DNA of 64,000 bases from Phaeovulum molybdatiresistens (GCF_023544865.1 NZ_JAMJFX010000002.1:169672-233671), one strand, 5' to 3'; counted from the first letter of the stretch, positions 29,395 to 43,504 are shown. Numbers and translations are program-made. Notes: generated from the letters alone by a model not told the origin.

Positions 29395-31013
29395 GCGGGC
29401 GCCACCCCGTCGCGCTTCAGCTTCCAGACCATCGCATCCAGCAGCGCCTCGAACGAGGCATCGACGATGTTGGGCGACACCCCCACCGTCGACCAGCGCC
29501 GGCCCTGCCCATCCTCGCTGTCGATGATCACGCGGGTCACCGCCTCGGTGCCGCCTTGCGTGATGCGGACGCGGAAATCGACCAGCTTCATGTCGTCGAT
29601 GCAGGCCTGATAAGGGCCCAGATCCTTGGCCAGCGCCTTGGCCAGCGCGTTCACCGGGCCGCGGTCATGGCCATCCTCGCCCATGCTTTCGGATACCGAC
29701 AGCATCTTTTGCCCGCCGACCTTCACCACCACCACGGCCTCGGACACGCTGACCATCCGGTCATAGCGGTTCTTGCGCCGTTCCACCGTGACACGGTAGC
29801 GCTTGACCTCAAAGTAGGCGGGCAAAAGCCCCAGTTCGCGCAACGCCACCAGCTCGAAACTGGCCTGGGCGCCGTCATAGGCATAGCCTTGATCCTCGCG
29901 CTCCTTGATCACCTCAAGGATACGGGACAGGCGGGGGTCTTTCGGGTCGACCTCGATCCCGGCGGCGGCCAGACGCGCGCGCAGGTTCGACTGCCCCGCC
30001 TGGTTCGACATCGGGATCAGCCGGGTGTTGCCCACCTGTGCAGGGTCGATGTGTTCATAGGTGGCCGGGTCCTTCAGGATCGCGCTGGCATGCAGCCCCG
30101 CCTTATGCGCAAAGGCGCTGGCCCCGACATAGGGTGCAAACCGCAGCGGCACCCGGTTCAGGATGTCATCGAGCTTGCGCGACAGCTTGGTGATGCCGCG
30201 CAGCGCCTCTTCGGAAATGCCGGTTTCGAACCGGCTGCGGAACGGCTCTTTCAGCAGAAGCGTCGGGATGAGGGTCGTCAGGTTGGCATTGCCGCACCGC
30301 TCGCCCAGACCATTGAGCGTGCCCTGGATCTGCCGCACCCCGGCCTCCACCGCGGCCAGCGAACAGGCCACCGCATTTCCGGTATCGTCGTGGCAATGGA
30401 TGCCCAGCCGGTCGCCGGGAATGCCTGCCGCGATCACCTCGGACACCACCCGCGCCACCTCGGCCGGAAGCGTGCCGCCGTTGGTGTCGCACAACACGAT
30501 CCAGCGCGCGCCCTCATCCCGCGCGGCGTGCAGACAGGCCAGCGCATAATCCGGGTTCGCGCGGTATCCATCAAAGAAATGCTCGGCATCGAACAGCGCT
30601 TCGCGCCCCGAGGCCACCATATGCGCGACCGAGGCGCGGATGTTTTCAAGGTTCTCTTCCAGCGAGATCCCCAGCGCCGCCGTCACGTGATAATCATGCG
30701 TCTTGCCCACCAGGCAAACCGCCGGCGTGCCCGCATTCATCACGCCGGCCAGCACGTCGTCATTGGCCGCCGACCGCCCGGCCCGCTTGGTCATGCCAAA
30801 GGCGGTAAAGACCGCCCGCGTCGCGGGCCGCGCGGCAAAGAAGTCGCTGTCGGTCGGGTTCGCGCCGGGCCAACCACCCTCGATATAATCCACCCCGATC
30901 GCATCCAGCGCCTGCGCGATCGCCACCTTCTCGGGGACCGAGAACTGCACGCCCTGCGTCTGCTGCCCGTCGCGCAGCGTGGTATCATAGATGTAAAGCC
31001 GCTCGCGTGTCAT
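29391..31013 (-). CDS. cimA: (R)-citramalate synthase
   Basis: Condenses pyruvate with acetyl-CoA to citramalate, the first step of the threonine-independent route to isoleucine. The 540-residue product has the HMGL-type start YIYDTTLRDGQQTQGVQFSV, the metal-binding GIHCHDDTGNAVACSLAAVE, and a C-terminal LeuA-type allosteric domain (from about residue 400). The QTQG following the RDG motif and the overall length mark the CimA branch rather than LeuA. ATG at 31013 is used; AAGGAG lies ten bases upstream. It overlaps the downstream squalene-synthase-like gene by four bases. Confidence 0.92.
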   Translation of the reverse strand: MTRERLYIYDTTLRDGQQTQGVQFSVPEKVAIAQALDAIGVDYIEGGWPGANPTDSDFFAARPATRAVFTAFGMTKRAGRSAANDDVLAGVMNAGTPAVCLVGKTHDYHVTAALGISLEENLENIRASVAHMVASGREALFDAEHFFDGYRANPDYALACLHAARDEGARWIVLCDTNGGTLPAEVARVVSEVIAAGIPGDRLGIHCHDDTGNAVACSLAAVEAGVRQIQGTLNGLGERCGNANLTTLIPTLLLKEPFRSRFETGISEEALRGITKLSRKLDDILNRVPLRFAPYVGASAFAHKAGLHASAILKDPATYEHIDPAQVGNTRLIPMSNQAGQSNLRARLAAAGIEVDPKDPRLSRILEVIKEREDQGYAYDGAQASFELVALRELGLLPAYFEVKRYRVTVERRKNRYDRMVSVSEAVVVVKVGGQKMLSVSESMGEDGHDRGPVNALAKALAKDLGPYQACIDDMKLVDFRVRITQGGTEAVTRVIIDSEDGQGRRWSTVGVSPNIVDASFEALLDAMVWKLKRDGVAPA

Positions 31014-31081
31014 CGCTGGCCTGCTCCTTCGCCCGATGGGGCTTCTTCTTGGCAAAAATACTCAAACCCTGACGGCACCGC

Positions 31082-32446
31082 CTAGCAAAGGCCCGGCAGC
31101 CGCGCGGCATCAAAGCCCGGCCCGGGCAGCAATTCCACCCCCGCCTTCGACATCCGCACCTCGACCCCCGCCGCCATCAGCGCCGCCTTCATCGCATCCA
31201 CCGCCGCGAAATCCTTGGACTGCATCGCAGCTTCACGCAAGGCGGCCAGATGCGCCGCATGGGCCGAAAGGTCTACCGCAGGCGCCGCGGCCCAATCCCC
31301 CATCGCGTCGTCCAACAGACCCAACAACGCGGCCGAGGCCTTCAAGACCGCAGGATCACCCGTCAACGCATGCAACTCGGCAATGGCGCCCGCCGTGTTC
31401 AGATCATCGGCCAGTGCGGCGACGACTGCGGGCGCCGGGCTGGGCGCGGGCTCGATGCCCGCGACCAGCCCCCGCCATTTCCGCAAGGTCGCCTTGGCCT
31501 GCGCGGCCTTCTCCGCCGTCCAGTCCATCGGCTTTCCGTAATGGGTCTGCAAAAAGACAAACCGGATCACCTCGCCGGGGATGCCCTTGTCCAGAAGATC
31601 GCGCACGGTGAAGAAATTGCCCAAAGACTTGGACATCTTCTTGCCCTCGACCTGCAGCATCTCATTGTGCAGCCAGTAGCGGGCAAAGCCCGCGCCGGGA
31701 TGGGCGCAGCAGCTTTGCGCGATCTCGTTTTCATGATGGGGAAACTGAAGGTCGATCCCGCCCGCGTGGATGTCAAAGCCCGCGCCCAGCAGCTCAAAGC
31801 TCATCGCGGAACATTCGATATGCCAGCCGGGGCGGCCGCGGCCCCAGGGGCTGTCCCAGCCGGGCAGATCGTCGCTGGACGGCTTCCACAGCACGAAATC
31901 CATCGGATCGCGCTTGTAGGGCGCAACCTCGACCCGGGCGCCGGCGATCATGTCATCGACCGACCGGCCCGACAGCTGGCCGTAATCGGCAAAGCTGCGC
32001 ACGTCAAACAGCACATGACCTTCCGCCGCATAGGCATGGCCGCGCGCGATCAGATCCTGGATCATCGCGATCATCTGGGCGATGTAGTCGGTCGCGCGCG
32101 GCTCATGCGTGGGGCGCAGCGCGCCAAGCGCGTCCATGTCGGCGTGATACCAGGCGATCGTTTCCTCGGTGATGTCGCGGATCGGGCGCCCGGTCTCGGC
32201 GGCCTTGGCGTTGATCTTGTCATCGACGTCGGTGAAGTTGCGCACATAGGTCACGTGATCCGCGCCATAGACATGGCGCAGCAGACGGAACAGCACGTCA
32301 AACACCACCACCGGGCGCGCATTGCCCAGATGTGCGCGGTCATAGACCGTCGGCCCGCAACAATAGACGCGCACATTGGCCGGGTCGATCGGCACGAAAT
32401 CTTCCTTGCGGCGGGTCTTGGTGTTGTGCAGGCGGATCGTGGTCAT
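31082..32446 (-). CDS. cysS: Cysteinyl-tRNA synthetase
   Basis: Charges tRNA-Cys. The 454-residue enzyme has the zinc ligands (CCGPTVYD near residue 30, [17 protein letters not shown]), the class I HIGH-type motif AHLGNARP and the KMSKS loop KKMSKSLGN. It is near the family's usual 460 residues, although the extreme C-terminal anticodon-binding part is compact. The start is an ATG with GAGGA upstream. It sits between the amidotransferase and cimA genes on the same strand with short gaps. Confidence 0.96.
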   Translation of the reverse strand: MTTIRLHNTKTRRKEDFVPIDPANVRVYCCGPTVYDRAHLGNARPVVVFDVLFRLLRHVYGADHVTYVRNFTDVDDKINAKAAETGRPIRDITEETIAWYHADMDALGALRPTHEPRATDYIAQMIAMIQDLIARGHAYAAEGHVLFDVRSFADYGQLSGRSVDDMIAGARVEVAPYKRDPMDFVLWKPSSDDLPGWDSPWGRGRPGWHIECSAMSFELLGAGFDIHAGGIDLQFPHHENEIAQSCCAHPGAGFARYWLHNEMLQVEGKKMSKSLGNFFTVRDLLDKGIPGEVIRFVFLQTHYGKPMDWTAEKAAQAKATLRKWRGLVAGIEPAPSPAPAVVAALADDLNTAGAIAELHALTGDPAVLKASAALLGLLDDAMGDWAAAPAVDLSAHAAHLAALREAAMQSKDFAAVDAMKAALMAAGVEVRMSKAGVELLPGPGFDAARLPGLC

Positions 32447-32535
32447 GGCGTCCTCACGCGTGGTCCCGCGCGGACTTAGCAGGTTCGGGGCGGGTTTGAA
32501 AACCGCTGAAAGGGCCGACGCGGCAAAAGGCGCGC

Positions 32536-33330
32536 TCAGGCGGCGGCGGCCTGTGCCGCGGGGGCAAAGGGTTCGACCGTCACGCCCTGCCCGTCAAAGG
32601 TGCAAAAGCTGTTTTCCGGCACCACCTGCCAGTCGCATTCGCCCGGCTCCAGCGGTTCGGACACGACCGCCCGCCCCCCGCGCGTGTCCGACCAGCGGTG
32701 ATAAAGCGTGGGGGCCTGATCGTCGGTGGCATAGCGCACGGCATAAAGCCGAGCGCCATCCGAAAAGGCCGCCGTCAGCCGCATATGGGGCGCGGCACCG
32801 CGGGCGCGGCTTAACGCCTCAAGGCGCGCGGTGGCCCGTTCCAGCGCCTGCCGGGGCGCGGTTTCAAGCCCTTCGGCCAGCGCAACCAGAAACAACGCCT
32901 CGCTGTCGGTCGCGCCCTTGCGATGCGGGTAAAGCGCATCGGGGATCATCATCTCGGCATCGCGGCGCAGCGCGTCATAACCGCCGATCTGGCCGTTGTG
33001 CATGAACGACCAGCGCCCCACGACAAAGGGGTGGCAATTGTTCCGGCTGGTGGCCGTCCCGGTCGAGGCGCGGACATGGGCCAGAAACAGGCCCGATTTC
33101 ACCGTCGCGGTCAGGCTGCGCAGGTTCGGGTCGGACCAGGCGGGCATCACATCGCGATACAGCCCCGGTTCGGGCCGTTCGCCATACCAGGCCAGGCCAA
33201 AGCCATCGGCATTGATCGCGGTGTGGCATTGCGTGGCGCAATGGCTTTGCCGGATCAGCGAATGGCCGGGACGGCTGATGATTTCATCCAGAAAGATCGG
33301 TTGCCCGATATACGCGGCCCAACGGCACAT
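32536..33330 (-). CDS. Class II glutamine amidotransferase (YafJ/EgtC-like)
   Basis: Predicted N-terminal-nucleophile amidotransferase of 264 residues. After Met removal the second residue is the catalytic Cys (MCRWAAYIG), followed by the family's [27 protein letters not shown] and [16 protein letters not shown]. This start is chosen because Cys2 must become the N-terminus; the open frame extends upstream without purpose. There is no partner synthetase domain, as in YafJ and EgtC-like stand-alone forms, and the acceptor substrate is unknown. Confidence 0.9.
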   Translation of the reverse strand: MCRWAAYIGQPIFLDEIISRPGHSLIRQSHCATQCHTAINADGFGLAWYGERPEPGLYRDVMPAWSDPNLRSLTATVKSGLFLAHVRASTGTATSRNNCHPFVVGRWSFMHNGQIGGYDALRRDAEMMIPDALYPHRKGATDSEALFLVALAEGLETAPRQALERATARLEALSRARGAAPHMRLTAAFSDGARLYAVRYATDDQAPTLYHRWSDTRGGRAVVSEPLEPGECDWQVVPENSFCTFDGQGVTVEPFAPAAQAAAA

Positions 33331-33429
33331 CGACCTGCCCCTTTTCGGGCGCGGTTGGCTCCGCCCCGGATGCTGACACATGGGTGTCATATACCGCATC
33401 CGGGGCGGGCCGGAAAGATGGCGCGGGGA

Positions 33430-33719
33430 TCAGGCGCTTTCTTCGACGATCACGAGATCGCGTTCCGAGGCGCCGCGCGCATGCGACAGCGCGGCCTGAT
33501 ATTCGGGGCTGTGATAGCAGGCCTCGGCGGCCTCAAGGCTGGGGAAACGGGCGATCACGTTGCGCGCCCGGTCCTTGCCTTCCAGCTGCACATAGCGCGT
33601 GCCGCGCGCCAGAAACACCCCGCCATGCGCCGCGATCGCGGGACCGGCAAGGGCGGCATATTTGCCATAGGCCTCGGCATCCAGAACCGTCACATGGGCA
33701 ATCCAAAGCGCTGCGGGCA

Positions 33720-33720
<1 letters not shown>
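33430..33720 (-). CDS. DUF1330 domain-containing protein
   Basis: A 96-residue dimeric alpha-beta barrel-type protein of the DUF1330 family. It shows the usual start ALWIAHVTVLDAEAYGKYA, the central GGVFLARGTRYVQLEGKDR and RNVIARFPSLEAAEACYHSP. The function of the family is not known. Its ATG shares one base with the alaS stop (TGATG), so it is translated directly after alaS. Confidence 0.9.
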
Positions 33721-36377
<2,657 letters not shown>

Positions 36378-36448
36378 GGTTTTCGGGCCTTCATGGGGCG
36401 GGATTGCCCCCGTTTAACGCCCGGCCCGGCGCCTGTCCAGCAAAGCAA

Positions 36449-36473
36449 ACGGCCGGGCGCAGGGCCCGGCCGT
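36449..36473 (-). terminator. Probable terminator of recA
   Basis: A 10-bp stem, ACGGCCGGGC / GCCCGGCCGT, with a 5-nt loop lies about 50 nt after the recA stop. Read in the recA direction it is followed by TTGCTTTGCT, a moderate T-rich stretch. It separates recA from alaS. Confidence 0.6.
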
Positions 36474-36524
36474 CTGGTGGCACATTCTGTGCCGCATCTG
36501 ACCGTGTCAGGCACGTTCTGCGCC

Positions 36525-37595
36525 CTAGTCCTCGGTCAGGGTATCATCCTCTTCGCTGGCCCCGAAATCGAGCCCGTGGCTGGCGCGGATCTTGTCCTCG
36601 ATCGAATGCGCCACATCGGGATGGTCGCGCAGGAATTGCTTGGCATTTTCACGCCCCTGGCCAATGCGTTCATCGCCATAGGAATACCAGGCGCCCGACT
36701 TTTCCACCACGCCGGCCTTGACGCCCAGGTCGACCAGTTCGCCGACCTTGGAAATGCCCTCGCCATACATGATGTCGAATTCGACCTGTTTGAAGGGCGG
36801 GGCCACCTTGTTCTTCACCACTTTGACGCGGGTCGAATTGCCCACGACCTCGTCCCGGTCCTTGATCGCGCCGATGCGGCGGATGTCCAGGCGCACGCTG
36901 GCGTAGAATTTCAGCGCATGGCCCCCGGTGGTGGTTTCCGGGTTGCCGAACATCACGCCGATCTTCATCCGGATCTGGTTGATGAAGATCACCATGCAGT
37001 TGCTGCGCCCGATGCTGGCGGTCAGCTTGCGCATCGCCTGGCTCATCAGGCGGGCCTGGGCGCCGACGGTGGCGTCACCCATGTCGCCTTCAATTTCCGA
37101 TTTCGGCGTCAGCGCCGCGACCGAGTCCACGACGACAAGGCTGACCGCGCCCGAACGCACCAGCGTATCGACGATTTCCAGCGCCTGTTCGCCCGTATCA
37201 GGCTGCGAGATCAGCAGCTCATCCAGGTTCACGCCCAGCTTGCGCGCATAGTTCGGGTCCAGCGCATGTTCGGCATCGACAAAGGCGCAGACGCCGCCCT
37301 TCTTTTGTTCCTCGGCCACGACATGCAGCGTGAGCGTGGTCTTGCCCGAGCTTTCCGGGCCATAAATCTCGACGATGCGGCCCTTGGGTAGCCCCCCGAT
37401 CCCTAGCGCGATGTCCAGGCCCAGCGACCCGGTCGAGGTTGCCTCGATCTCGGCCACCGGATTGTCGGCGCCCAACCGCATGATCGAGCCCTTGCCGAAC
37501 TGCCGCTCAATCTGCGCCAGCGCCGAATCGAGCGCCTTCTGCTTGTCCGCATTCTTCTTGTCGTTCATGTCAAAAAGGCTCGCCGTTGCCATCAT
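36525..37595 (-). CDS. recA: Recombinase RecA
   Basis: Strand-exchange ATPase for homologous recombination and co-protease for LexA. The 356-residue protein has the Walker A loop [30 protein letters not shown], the L1/L2 loop regions and [19 protein letters not shown], with the usual acidic tail EEDDTLTED. The start could be 37595 or the next codon at 37592 (MATASLF); AAGGAAG precedes both. An SOS box lies 58 nt upstream. Confidence 0.97.
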   Translation of the reverse strand: MMATASLFDMNDKKNADKQKALDSALAQIERQFGKGSIMRLGADNPVAEIEATSTGSLGLDIALGIGGLPKGRIVEIYGPESSGKTTLTLHVVAEEQKKGGVCAFVDAEHALDPNYARKLGVNLDELLISQPDTGEQALEIVDTLVRSGAVSLVVVDSVAALTPKSEIEGDMGDATVGAQARLMSQAMRKLTASIGRSNCMVIFINQIRMKIGVMFGNPETTTGGHALKFYASVRLDIRRIGAIKDRDEVVGNSTRVKVVKNKVAPPFKQVEFDIMYGEGISKVGELVDLGVKAGVVEKSGAWYSYGDERIGQGRENAKQFLRDHPDVAHSIEDKIRASHGLDFGASEEDDTLTED

Positions 37596-37652
37596 TCGCT
37601 TCCTTATCCCACAGAGCGCTGGCCACGGCAATCAATGCCTGCCCCACCCGAT

Positions 37653-37667
37653 GTTCGCACTATGTTC
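37653..37667. promoter_or_regulatory. Alphaproteobacterial SOS (LexA) box
   Basis: GTTC-GCACTAT-GTTC is an exact match to GTTC-N7-GTTC, the LexA site known in Rhodobacter, Sinorhizobium and Caulobacter. It is 58 nt before the recA start and about 120 nt before the divergent sulfotransferase-like gene. Control of recA is expected; control of the other gene is possible. Confidence 0.85.
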
Positions 37668-37788
37668 CCCTTTTTCATGGGGGAAAAACCAGAACATTTC
37701 AATCGAATTCATCACGATTCCCATTCTTTTCCGATTTGGTTAAAGACAGGTTTACGAAAATGCCATTTTGCCAGGGCCGGGGGCCGAC

Positions 37789-38382
37789 ATGCTGATTTTC
37801 TGGGAACAGGAACTTGTGTTTCTGGCCACCCCCAAGACCGGATCGACCGCAATCGAGGTGGCGCTGGAGTCGCTGGCAAGCGTCGCCATGCAGCGCCCCG
37901 CGACGCTCAAGCATATCACGGCGCGGCAATATCGGGCGCATCTGTCGCCACTGCTGAACGAAACGGCGCGCGCGCGCTTTACCACCGTGGCCCTGATGCG
38001 TGAGCCGATCGGCTGGTTGCGGTCCTGGTATCGTTTTGCGCAACGTGATGAACTTGACGATCCTGTGCATGCGCTGCACGGCTGTTCTTTCGATGCCTTC
38101 GCCCAGGCCTATGCCACCGGCGATGCCCCCGGGTTTCCCCGGATCGACAGCCAGTCCGACTTTCTTTGTGATGCCCAGGGGCACCCGCTGGTCGACCGCA
38201 TTTTCCGCTATGAAGACATGGATACCTTCGTGCAATTCCTTGAAGATCGGCTGGATTGCGCGATCACCCTGCCCCGGGTCAACGTGCCCCCCGCGGCGGA
38301 TGTCAACCTGTCCGCGGCCACCGAGGCCCGCCTGCGCAGCGCGATGGGCGCGGATTTCGCGCTTTACGCGGGCCTGCGCTGA
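37789..38382 (+). CDS. Sulfotransferase-family P-loop protein
   Basis: A 197-residue protein with the PAPS-binding loop FLATPKTGSTAIEVAL (residues 12-27) and a later FTTVALMREPIGWLRSWYRF, which matches the 3'-phosphate loop of sulfotransferases (R-x-P-x-x-x-x-x-S). It is shorter than typical enzymes (250-300), like the small bacterial forms often linked to surface sugars. The ATG at 37789 follows a G-rich Shine-Dalgarno; a TTG further upstream is possible. Divergent from recA with the SOS box between. Substrate unknown. Confidence 0.75.
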   Translation: MLIFWEQELVFLATPKTGSTAIEVALESLASVAMQRPATLKHITARQYRAHLSPLLNETARARFTTVALMREPIGWLRSWYRFAQRDELDDPVHALHGCSFDAFAQAYATGDAPGFPRIDSQSDFLCDAQGHPLVDRIFRYEDMDTFVQFLEDRLDCAITLPRVNVPPAADVNLSAATEARLRSAMGADFALYAGLR

Positions 38383-38388
38383 CCCCGA

Positions 38389-40734
38389 TCAGTTCAGCTG
38401 TTTCTGCACCGTCGCCGTCAGTTCGCTAAGCGAAAAGGGCTTGGGCAGGAAGACCGCGTTCGGAACCGGCGGCCGCCCATCCTGAAAGACATCCTCGGCA
38501 TAGCCCGAGACAAACACCACCGCCGTGCCCGGCCGCGTCTTCAACGCCTCGCGCACCCAGGTCGGCCCATCCATTCCGGGCATGATCACATCGGTGACAA
38601 AGGCATCGATTTCCAGCGCCGTATCCTCCAGAAGACGCAGCGCCTGTTCGGCATTTTCGGCCTCGAACACGGTATAACCCCGTAGCTTCAGCGCCCGGGA
38701 CGCAAACGCACGCACCGGCGCCTCATCTTCGACCAGAAGCACGCTGGCCGTTGCCCGCGGTTGGCTTGCCACCGGCGCGGGCCGATCCGTGACCTCTTCC
38801 GGTTCGGGGGTAGCCAGGCGGTCATGGGCCGGCAGATAGATGGTGAAGGCCGTGCCCGACCCCAGGACCGAATCGACAAAGATATAGCCCCCGGTCTGCT
38901 TCACGATGCCGTAGGCGGTGGACAGGCCAAGCCCGGTTCCCTCGCCGGTGCGCTTGGTGGTGTAGAAGGGTTCAAAGATCTTGCCGAGGCGGTCGGGCGC
39001 GATGCCGGTGCCTTCGTCGGTCACGGTCACCAGCACATAATCTCCCTTGGGCACCGAAGCACGGTCCCGCGCCAGATCCTCGGCCAGATGAGAGTTTTCC
39101 GTCTCGATCCGGATCTCGCCGCCGCCGGGCATGGCATCGCGCGCATTCACCACCAGGTTCATGATCACCTGTTCAAGCTGGCGCTTGTCGGCCCGGATCA
39201 GCCGCAGATCAGGGTCGTGGCGCAACGACAGGCGGACCTTTTCGCCCACCAGACGATTGAGCAGATGGGTCAGGTCGGACAGCGTGTCGCGCAGGTCGAT
39301 CACCCGCGGCTTGAGGGTCTGCTTGCGCGAAAAGGCCAGAAGCTGCCCGACCAGGCTGGCGGCGCGGTTGGCGTTCTGGCTGATCTGGTCAAGATCGGCA
39401 TAGTCCGGATCGCCCTTGTCGTGGCGCAGCATCAGCAGATCGCAGTGGCCGGTGATCGCAGTCAGCAAGTTGTTGAAATCATGCGCGACACCGCCGGCAA
39501 GCTGGCCGATCGCCTGCATCTTCTGGCTTTGGACGAACTGCGCCTCAAGCGTCTTGAGCTGCGTGGCATCCGACAGCACCGCGATCAGGCCCGCGCGCCC
39601 GTCCTCAACCACCCGGCTCAGCGAGACCTGCAGGAACACCTCTTGATCGCCGCGCCGCGCGCGCAACACCTCGGGGCGGCTTTCCAGGCGGCCGGTCAGC
39701 GCATCTGCCACCCAATCCTCAACCGGACGGCCCAGACCTTCGAACAGGTCGGCCAGCCGCGCATCCGGGGCGATCTGGCCCAGCAGGCCGCGGGCGGCGC
39801 GGTTCACCGCCAACACCTCCCCCCCCGCCGCAAGCCGCATCAGGGCCACCGGCAGCGCCTCGAACGAGGCCGGATCATGGGCCGAGGCGCGCCCGGTCGC
39901 CATCGGCAAAAGATAGATTTCACTGCGTCCGCCCGGCCCTTCCAGTTCGGCCGCCACCGCGCGCAGCGGGCCCGAGGGGGTCATGATCTCATGCTCTTCG
40001 CCCGACCGCAGCGGCAGTTGCACAAAGATGCGGTCCAGTGTGCGCACCCGTTCGCCCACCAGCCGGCGCAGCGCCTCATTCATGAACAGGACCGTGCCGG
40101 TCTTGGACACCGTCAGCATCGGCAGGCTGATCGTTTCCGCCCCGCGCCCGCCCACCGGGCGTTCGGCCATATCCTCAAGGCGCCACAGAAACCCGCCCTC
40201 GCCGATCTGATGCACCGAAAGCCGCACATGGCCGCGCCGGGTCACCATATCCTCACGCGCGGCGCCAACCGCCGCGGCTTTGGTCTGCAGCCGGTTCAGC
40301 ACCGAGGCGGGATTGGCAAAAATCTCGCCAAAGGCACGCGCCAGCGTCTGGCCCCCGCGCGATCCGAACCGTTCCACCGCGGCCCGGTTCTGAAAGCCGA
40401 TCTCCCCCTCGATATCGGTGGTGAAACTGGGCGCGGCATCATGGGCGACAAAGGTCGCGATCTGTTCTTGCAAACGCGCCTGCCGCAACCGAGCGTGGCG
40501 CGACAGGAAATGCACCACCCCCGCCAGCGCCAGCAACGTGCCCGCGACCGACAGCAGGATCATCCCCAACACCCGATCTGGCACCAGAACCCCTGCGCCA
40601 AGCGCGACCGCCGCCCCAACGACAAGGTAAATGCCCCCGGGAGCCAGCAGGACCGCGGCACGGGTCAGGGGCTGATTGGGGTGGACCGGATATGTCACGC
40701 GAAAAGCCCTTTGCACAGAATCGGCTTTCCGCAT
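38389..40734 (-). CDS. cckA: Hybrid sensor histidine kinase CckA
   Basis: Membrane hybrid kinase that feeds phosphate through ChpT to CtrA, controlling cell cycle in Caulobacter and motility or gene-transfer agents in Rhodobacterales. The 781-residue protein has two membrane helices (about 26-50 and 55-77), two PAS-like regions (100-190 and 200-400), the HisKA site His418 in GGVAHDFNNLLTAI, an HATPase domain with NARDAMPGGGEI and GTGLGLSTAYGIV, and a C-terminal receiver with Asp715 (VTDVIMPGMDG). ATG at 40734 lacks a clear Shine-Dalgarno; TTG at 40746 is an alternative. A CtrA-type box and a palindrome precede it. Confidence 0.95.
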   Translation of the reverse strand: MRKADSVQRAFRVTYPVHPNQPLTRAAVLLAPGGIYLVVGAAVALGAGVLVPDRVLGMILLSVAGTLLALAGVVHFLSRHARLRQARLQEQIATFVAHDAAPSFTTDIEGEIGFQNRAAVERFGSRGGQTLARAFGEIFANPASVLNRLQTKAAAVGAAREDMVTRRGHVRLSVHQIGEGGFLWRLEDMAERPVGGRGAETISLPMLTVSKTGTVLFMNEALRRLVGERVRTLDRIFVQLPLRSGEEHEIMTPSGPLRAVAAELEGPGGRSEIYLLPMATGRASAHDPASFEALPVALMRLAAGGEVLAVNRAARGLLGQIAPDARLADLFEGLGRPVEDWVADALTGRLESRPEVLRARRGDQEVFLQVSLSRVVEDGRAGLIAVLSDATQLKTLEAQFVQSQKMQAIGQLAGGVAHDFNNLLTAITGHCDLLMLRHDKGDPDYADLDQISQNANRAASLVGQLLAFSRKQTLKPRVIDLRDTLSDLTHLLNRLVGEKVRLSLRHDPDLRLIRADKRQLEQVIMNLVVNARDAMPGGGEIRIETENSHLAEDLARDRASVPKGDYVLVTVTDEGTGIAPDRLGKIFEPFYTTKRTGEGTGLGLSTAYGIVKQTGGYIFVDSVLGSGTAFTIYLPAHDRLATPEPEEVTDRPAPVASQPRATASVLLVEDEAPVRAFASRALKLRGYTVFEAENAEQALRLLEDTALEIDAFVTDVIMPGMDGPTWVREALKTRPGTAVVFVSGYAEDVFQDGRPPVPNAVFLPKPFSLSELTATVQKQLN

Positions 40735-40749
40735 TGCGCGGCACAAAGA

Positions 40750-40764
40750 TTAAAGCGCGATTAA
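40750..40764. promoter_or_regulatory. Candidate CtrA-binding site upstream of cckA
   Basis: TTAA-AGCGCGA-TTAA is an exact match to the core CtrA box TTAA-N7-TTAA, 16 to 30 nt before the cckA start codon. The C that often follows the second half is T here. Such AT words are rare in this GC-rich sequence. Feedback of CtrA on its own kinase is the inference. Confidence 0.5.
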
Positions 40765-40775
40765 TGGAACTAATT

Positions 40776-40792
40776 CACAACTTATAGTTGTG
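40776..40792. promoter_or_regulatory. 17-bp palindrome over the likely cckA promoter
   Basis: CACAACT-TAT-AGTTGTG is a perfect palindrome with 7-bp arms, ending one base before the stop of the methyltransferase gene. In the cckA direction TTGACA (a good -35 element, 40796-40791) overlaps one arm. It could be an operator; a stem-loop in the upstream gene's transcript end is the alternative. Confidence 0.45.
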
Positions 40793-41959
40793 TCAATCCA
40801 CACGCTCTGGCCGCGTGAACAGCGCCGTGTAGAACCCGTCGCCACCATCCAGCGGGGTCAGCCGCCGCTGCGCCCCAAGGGGCCAGTGGCTGCGGGCGGC
40901 AAAGGCCGCTGCCTGATCCTCATTCTCGGCGCGCAGCAGCGAACAGGTCATATAGGCCAGCGTCCCGCCGGGGGCCACATGCGCCGCCGCCTGGTCCAGA
41001 ATTGCCGCCTGCAGATCGACCAGTTCCGCCAGCCGCGCGGGCGTCAGCCGCCATTTCGCATCCGGCGTGCGCCGCCAGGTTCCCGAGCCCGAGCAGGGCG
41101 CATCGACCAGCACCAGATCAAAGCCCCCACGCACCCCGCCCGGCGGCAGGATCGTGACCCGAACCCCCGCACGGGCCGCGCGCGCGGGCAGATCGCGCAT
41201 CCGGCCCGGGTCGATGTCATGGGCGCTGAACTTGCCATCCAGCTGCGCGGCCAGCGCCAGGGTCTTGCCGCCGCCGCCCGCGCAATAATCCAGAACCCGC
41301 ATCCCCGGGCGCTGCGGCAGCGCATCGACCACCGCCTGCGATGCGGCATCCTGCAGCTCGACCATGCCGGTCTGAAAGGCTTCGGATTGTTGAATTTTCC
41401 GTGCGTTTTCGATGACTTCCAGCGCGGTCTTGGCAAGCGGATGGGGTTGGGTCGCGATGCCGTCGCGGGCCAGCGCGGCCTGGGCCTGCGCCAGGCTTGC
41501 CCGGCGCGGATTGACGCGCAGGAACACCGGCGCGCGGGCCTGCTGGGCGGTCATCACCGGGGCGAAATCCGCCCCAAGGCTGTCTTGCAGCTGCGGGCCA
41601 AGCCAGTCCGGGCAATCGACCGCCGCGTAGCCCTGCGCCGGGGCGCCCGCGTTTTGTTCATCCGGCGACAAGGGGGCCGGGGCATGCCGGTCGTCCGTAA
41701 AAATATCATCCGGATCAATGCCTTGCGCGCGACACCTGCCAAGGATCAGGCCGCGCCCGCTGCGCGCCCCGCCCAGGGCCGCAAAGGACTCGCGGCAGCG
41801 CAGCGCATCGAACACAAGATCGCGGATCGCCGCGCGATCGCCAGAGCCCGCAAACCGGTTGCCCCGCGCCCAGCCGATCAGCGCAGGTTCGGCCGGTTGG
41901 CCGGCCAGAATACGGTCGAGGATCTCGATCGCGGCAGCCGCGCGGGCGGCGGGCGTCAC
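40793..41959 (-). CDS. RsmB/NOP-family RNA (cytosine-C5) methyltransferase
   Basis: SAM-dependent m5C methyltransferase, probably acting on 16S rRNA. The 388-residue protein has an N-terminal NusB-like helical part (about 1-70), VFLRVNPRRASLAQA, the SAM loop MRVLDYCAGGGGKTLALAAQ, and the two cysteines of the mechanism in VDAPCSGSGTWRR and YMTCSLLRAENED. It starts with GTG preceded by AAGGGGG. It follows guaB by 54 bases on the same strand. The exact target base (C967 in RsmB) is family knowledge. Confidence 0.9.
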   Translation of the reverse strand: MTPAARAAAAIEILDRILAGQPAEPALIGWARGNRFAGSGDRAAIRDLVFDALRCRESFAALGGARSGRGLILGRCRAQGIDPDDIFTDDRHAPAPLSPDEQNAGAPAQGYAAVDCPDWLGPQLQDSLGADFAPVMTAQQARAPVFLRVNPRRASLAQAQAALARDGIATQPHPLAKTALEVIENARKIQQSEAFQTGMVELQDAASQAVVDALPQRPGMRVLDYCAGGGGKTLALAAQLDGKFSAHDIDPGRMRDLPARAARAGVRVTILPPGGVRGGFDLVLVDAPCSGSGTWRRTPDAKWRLTPARLAELVDLQAAILDQAAAHVAPGGTLAYMTCSLLRAENEDQAAAFAARSHWPLGAQRRLTPLDGGDGFYTALFTRPERVD

Positions 41960-42013
41960 CGCCCGCCCCCTTTGCGCAAAACATCAAAAACGACCGCCAT
42001 AGGATTGGAAACC

Positions 42014-43504
<1,491 letters not shown>

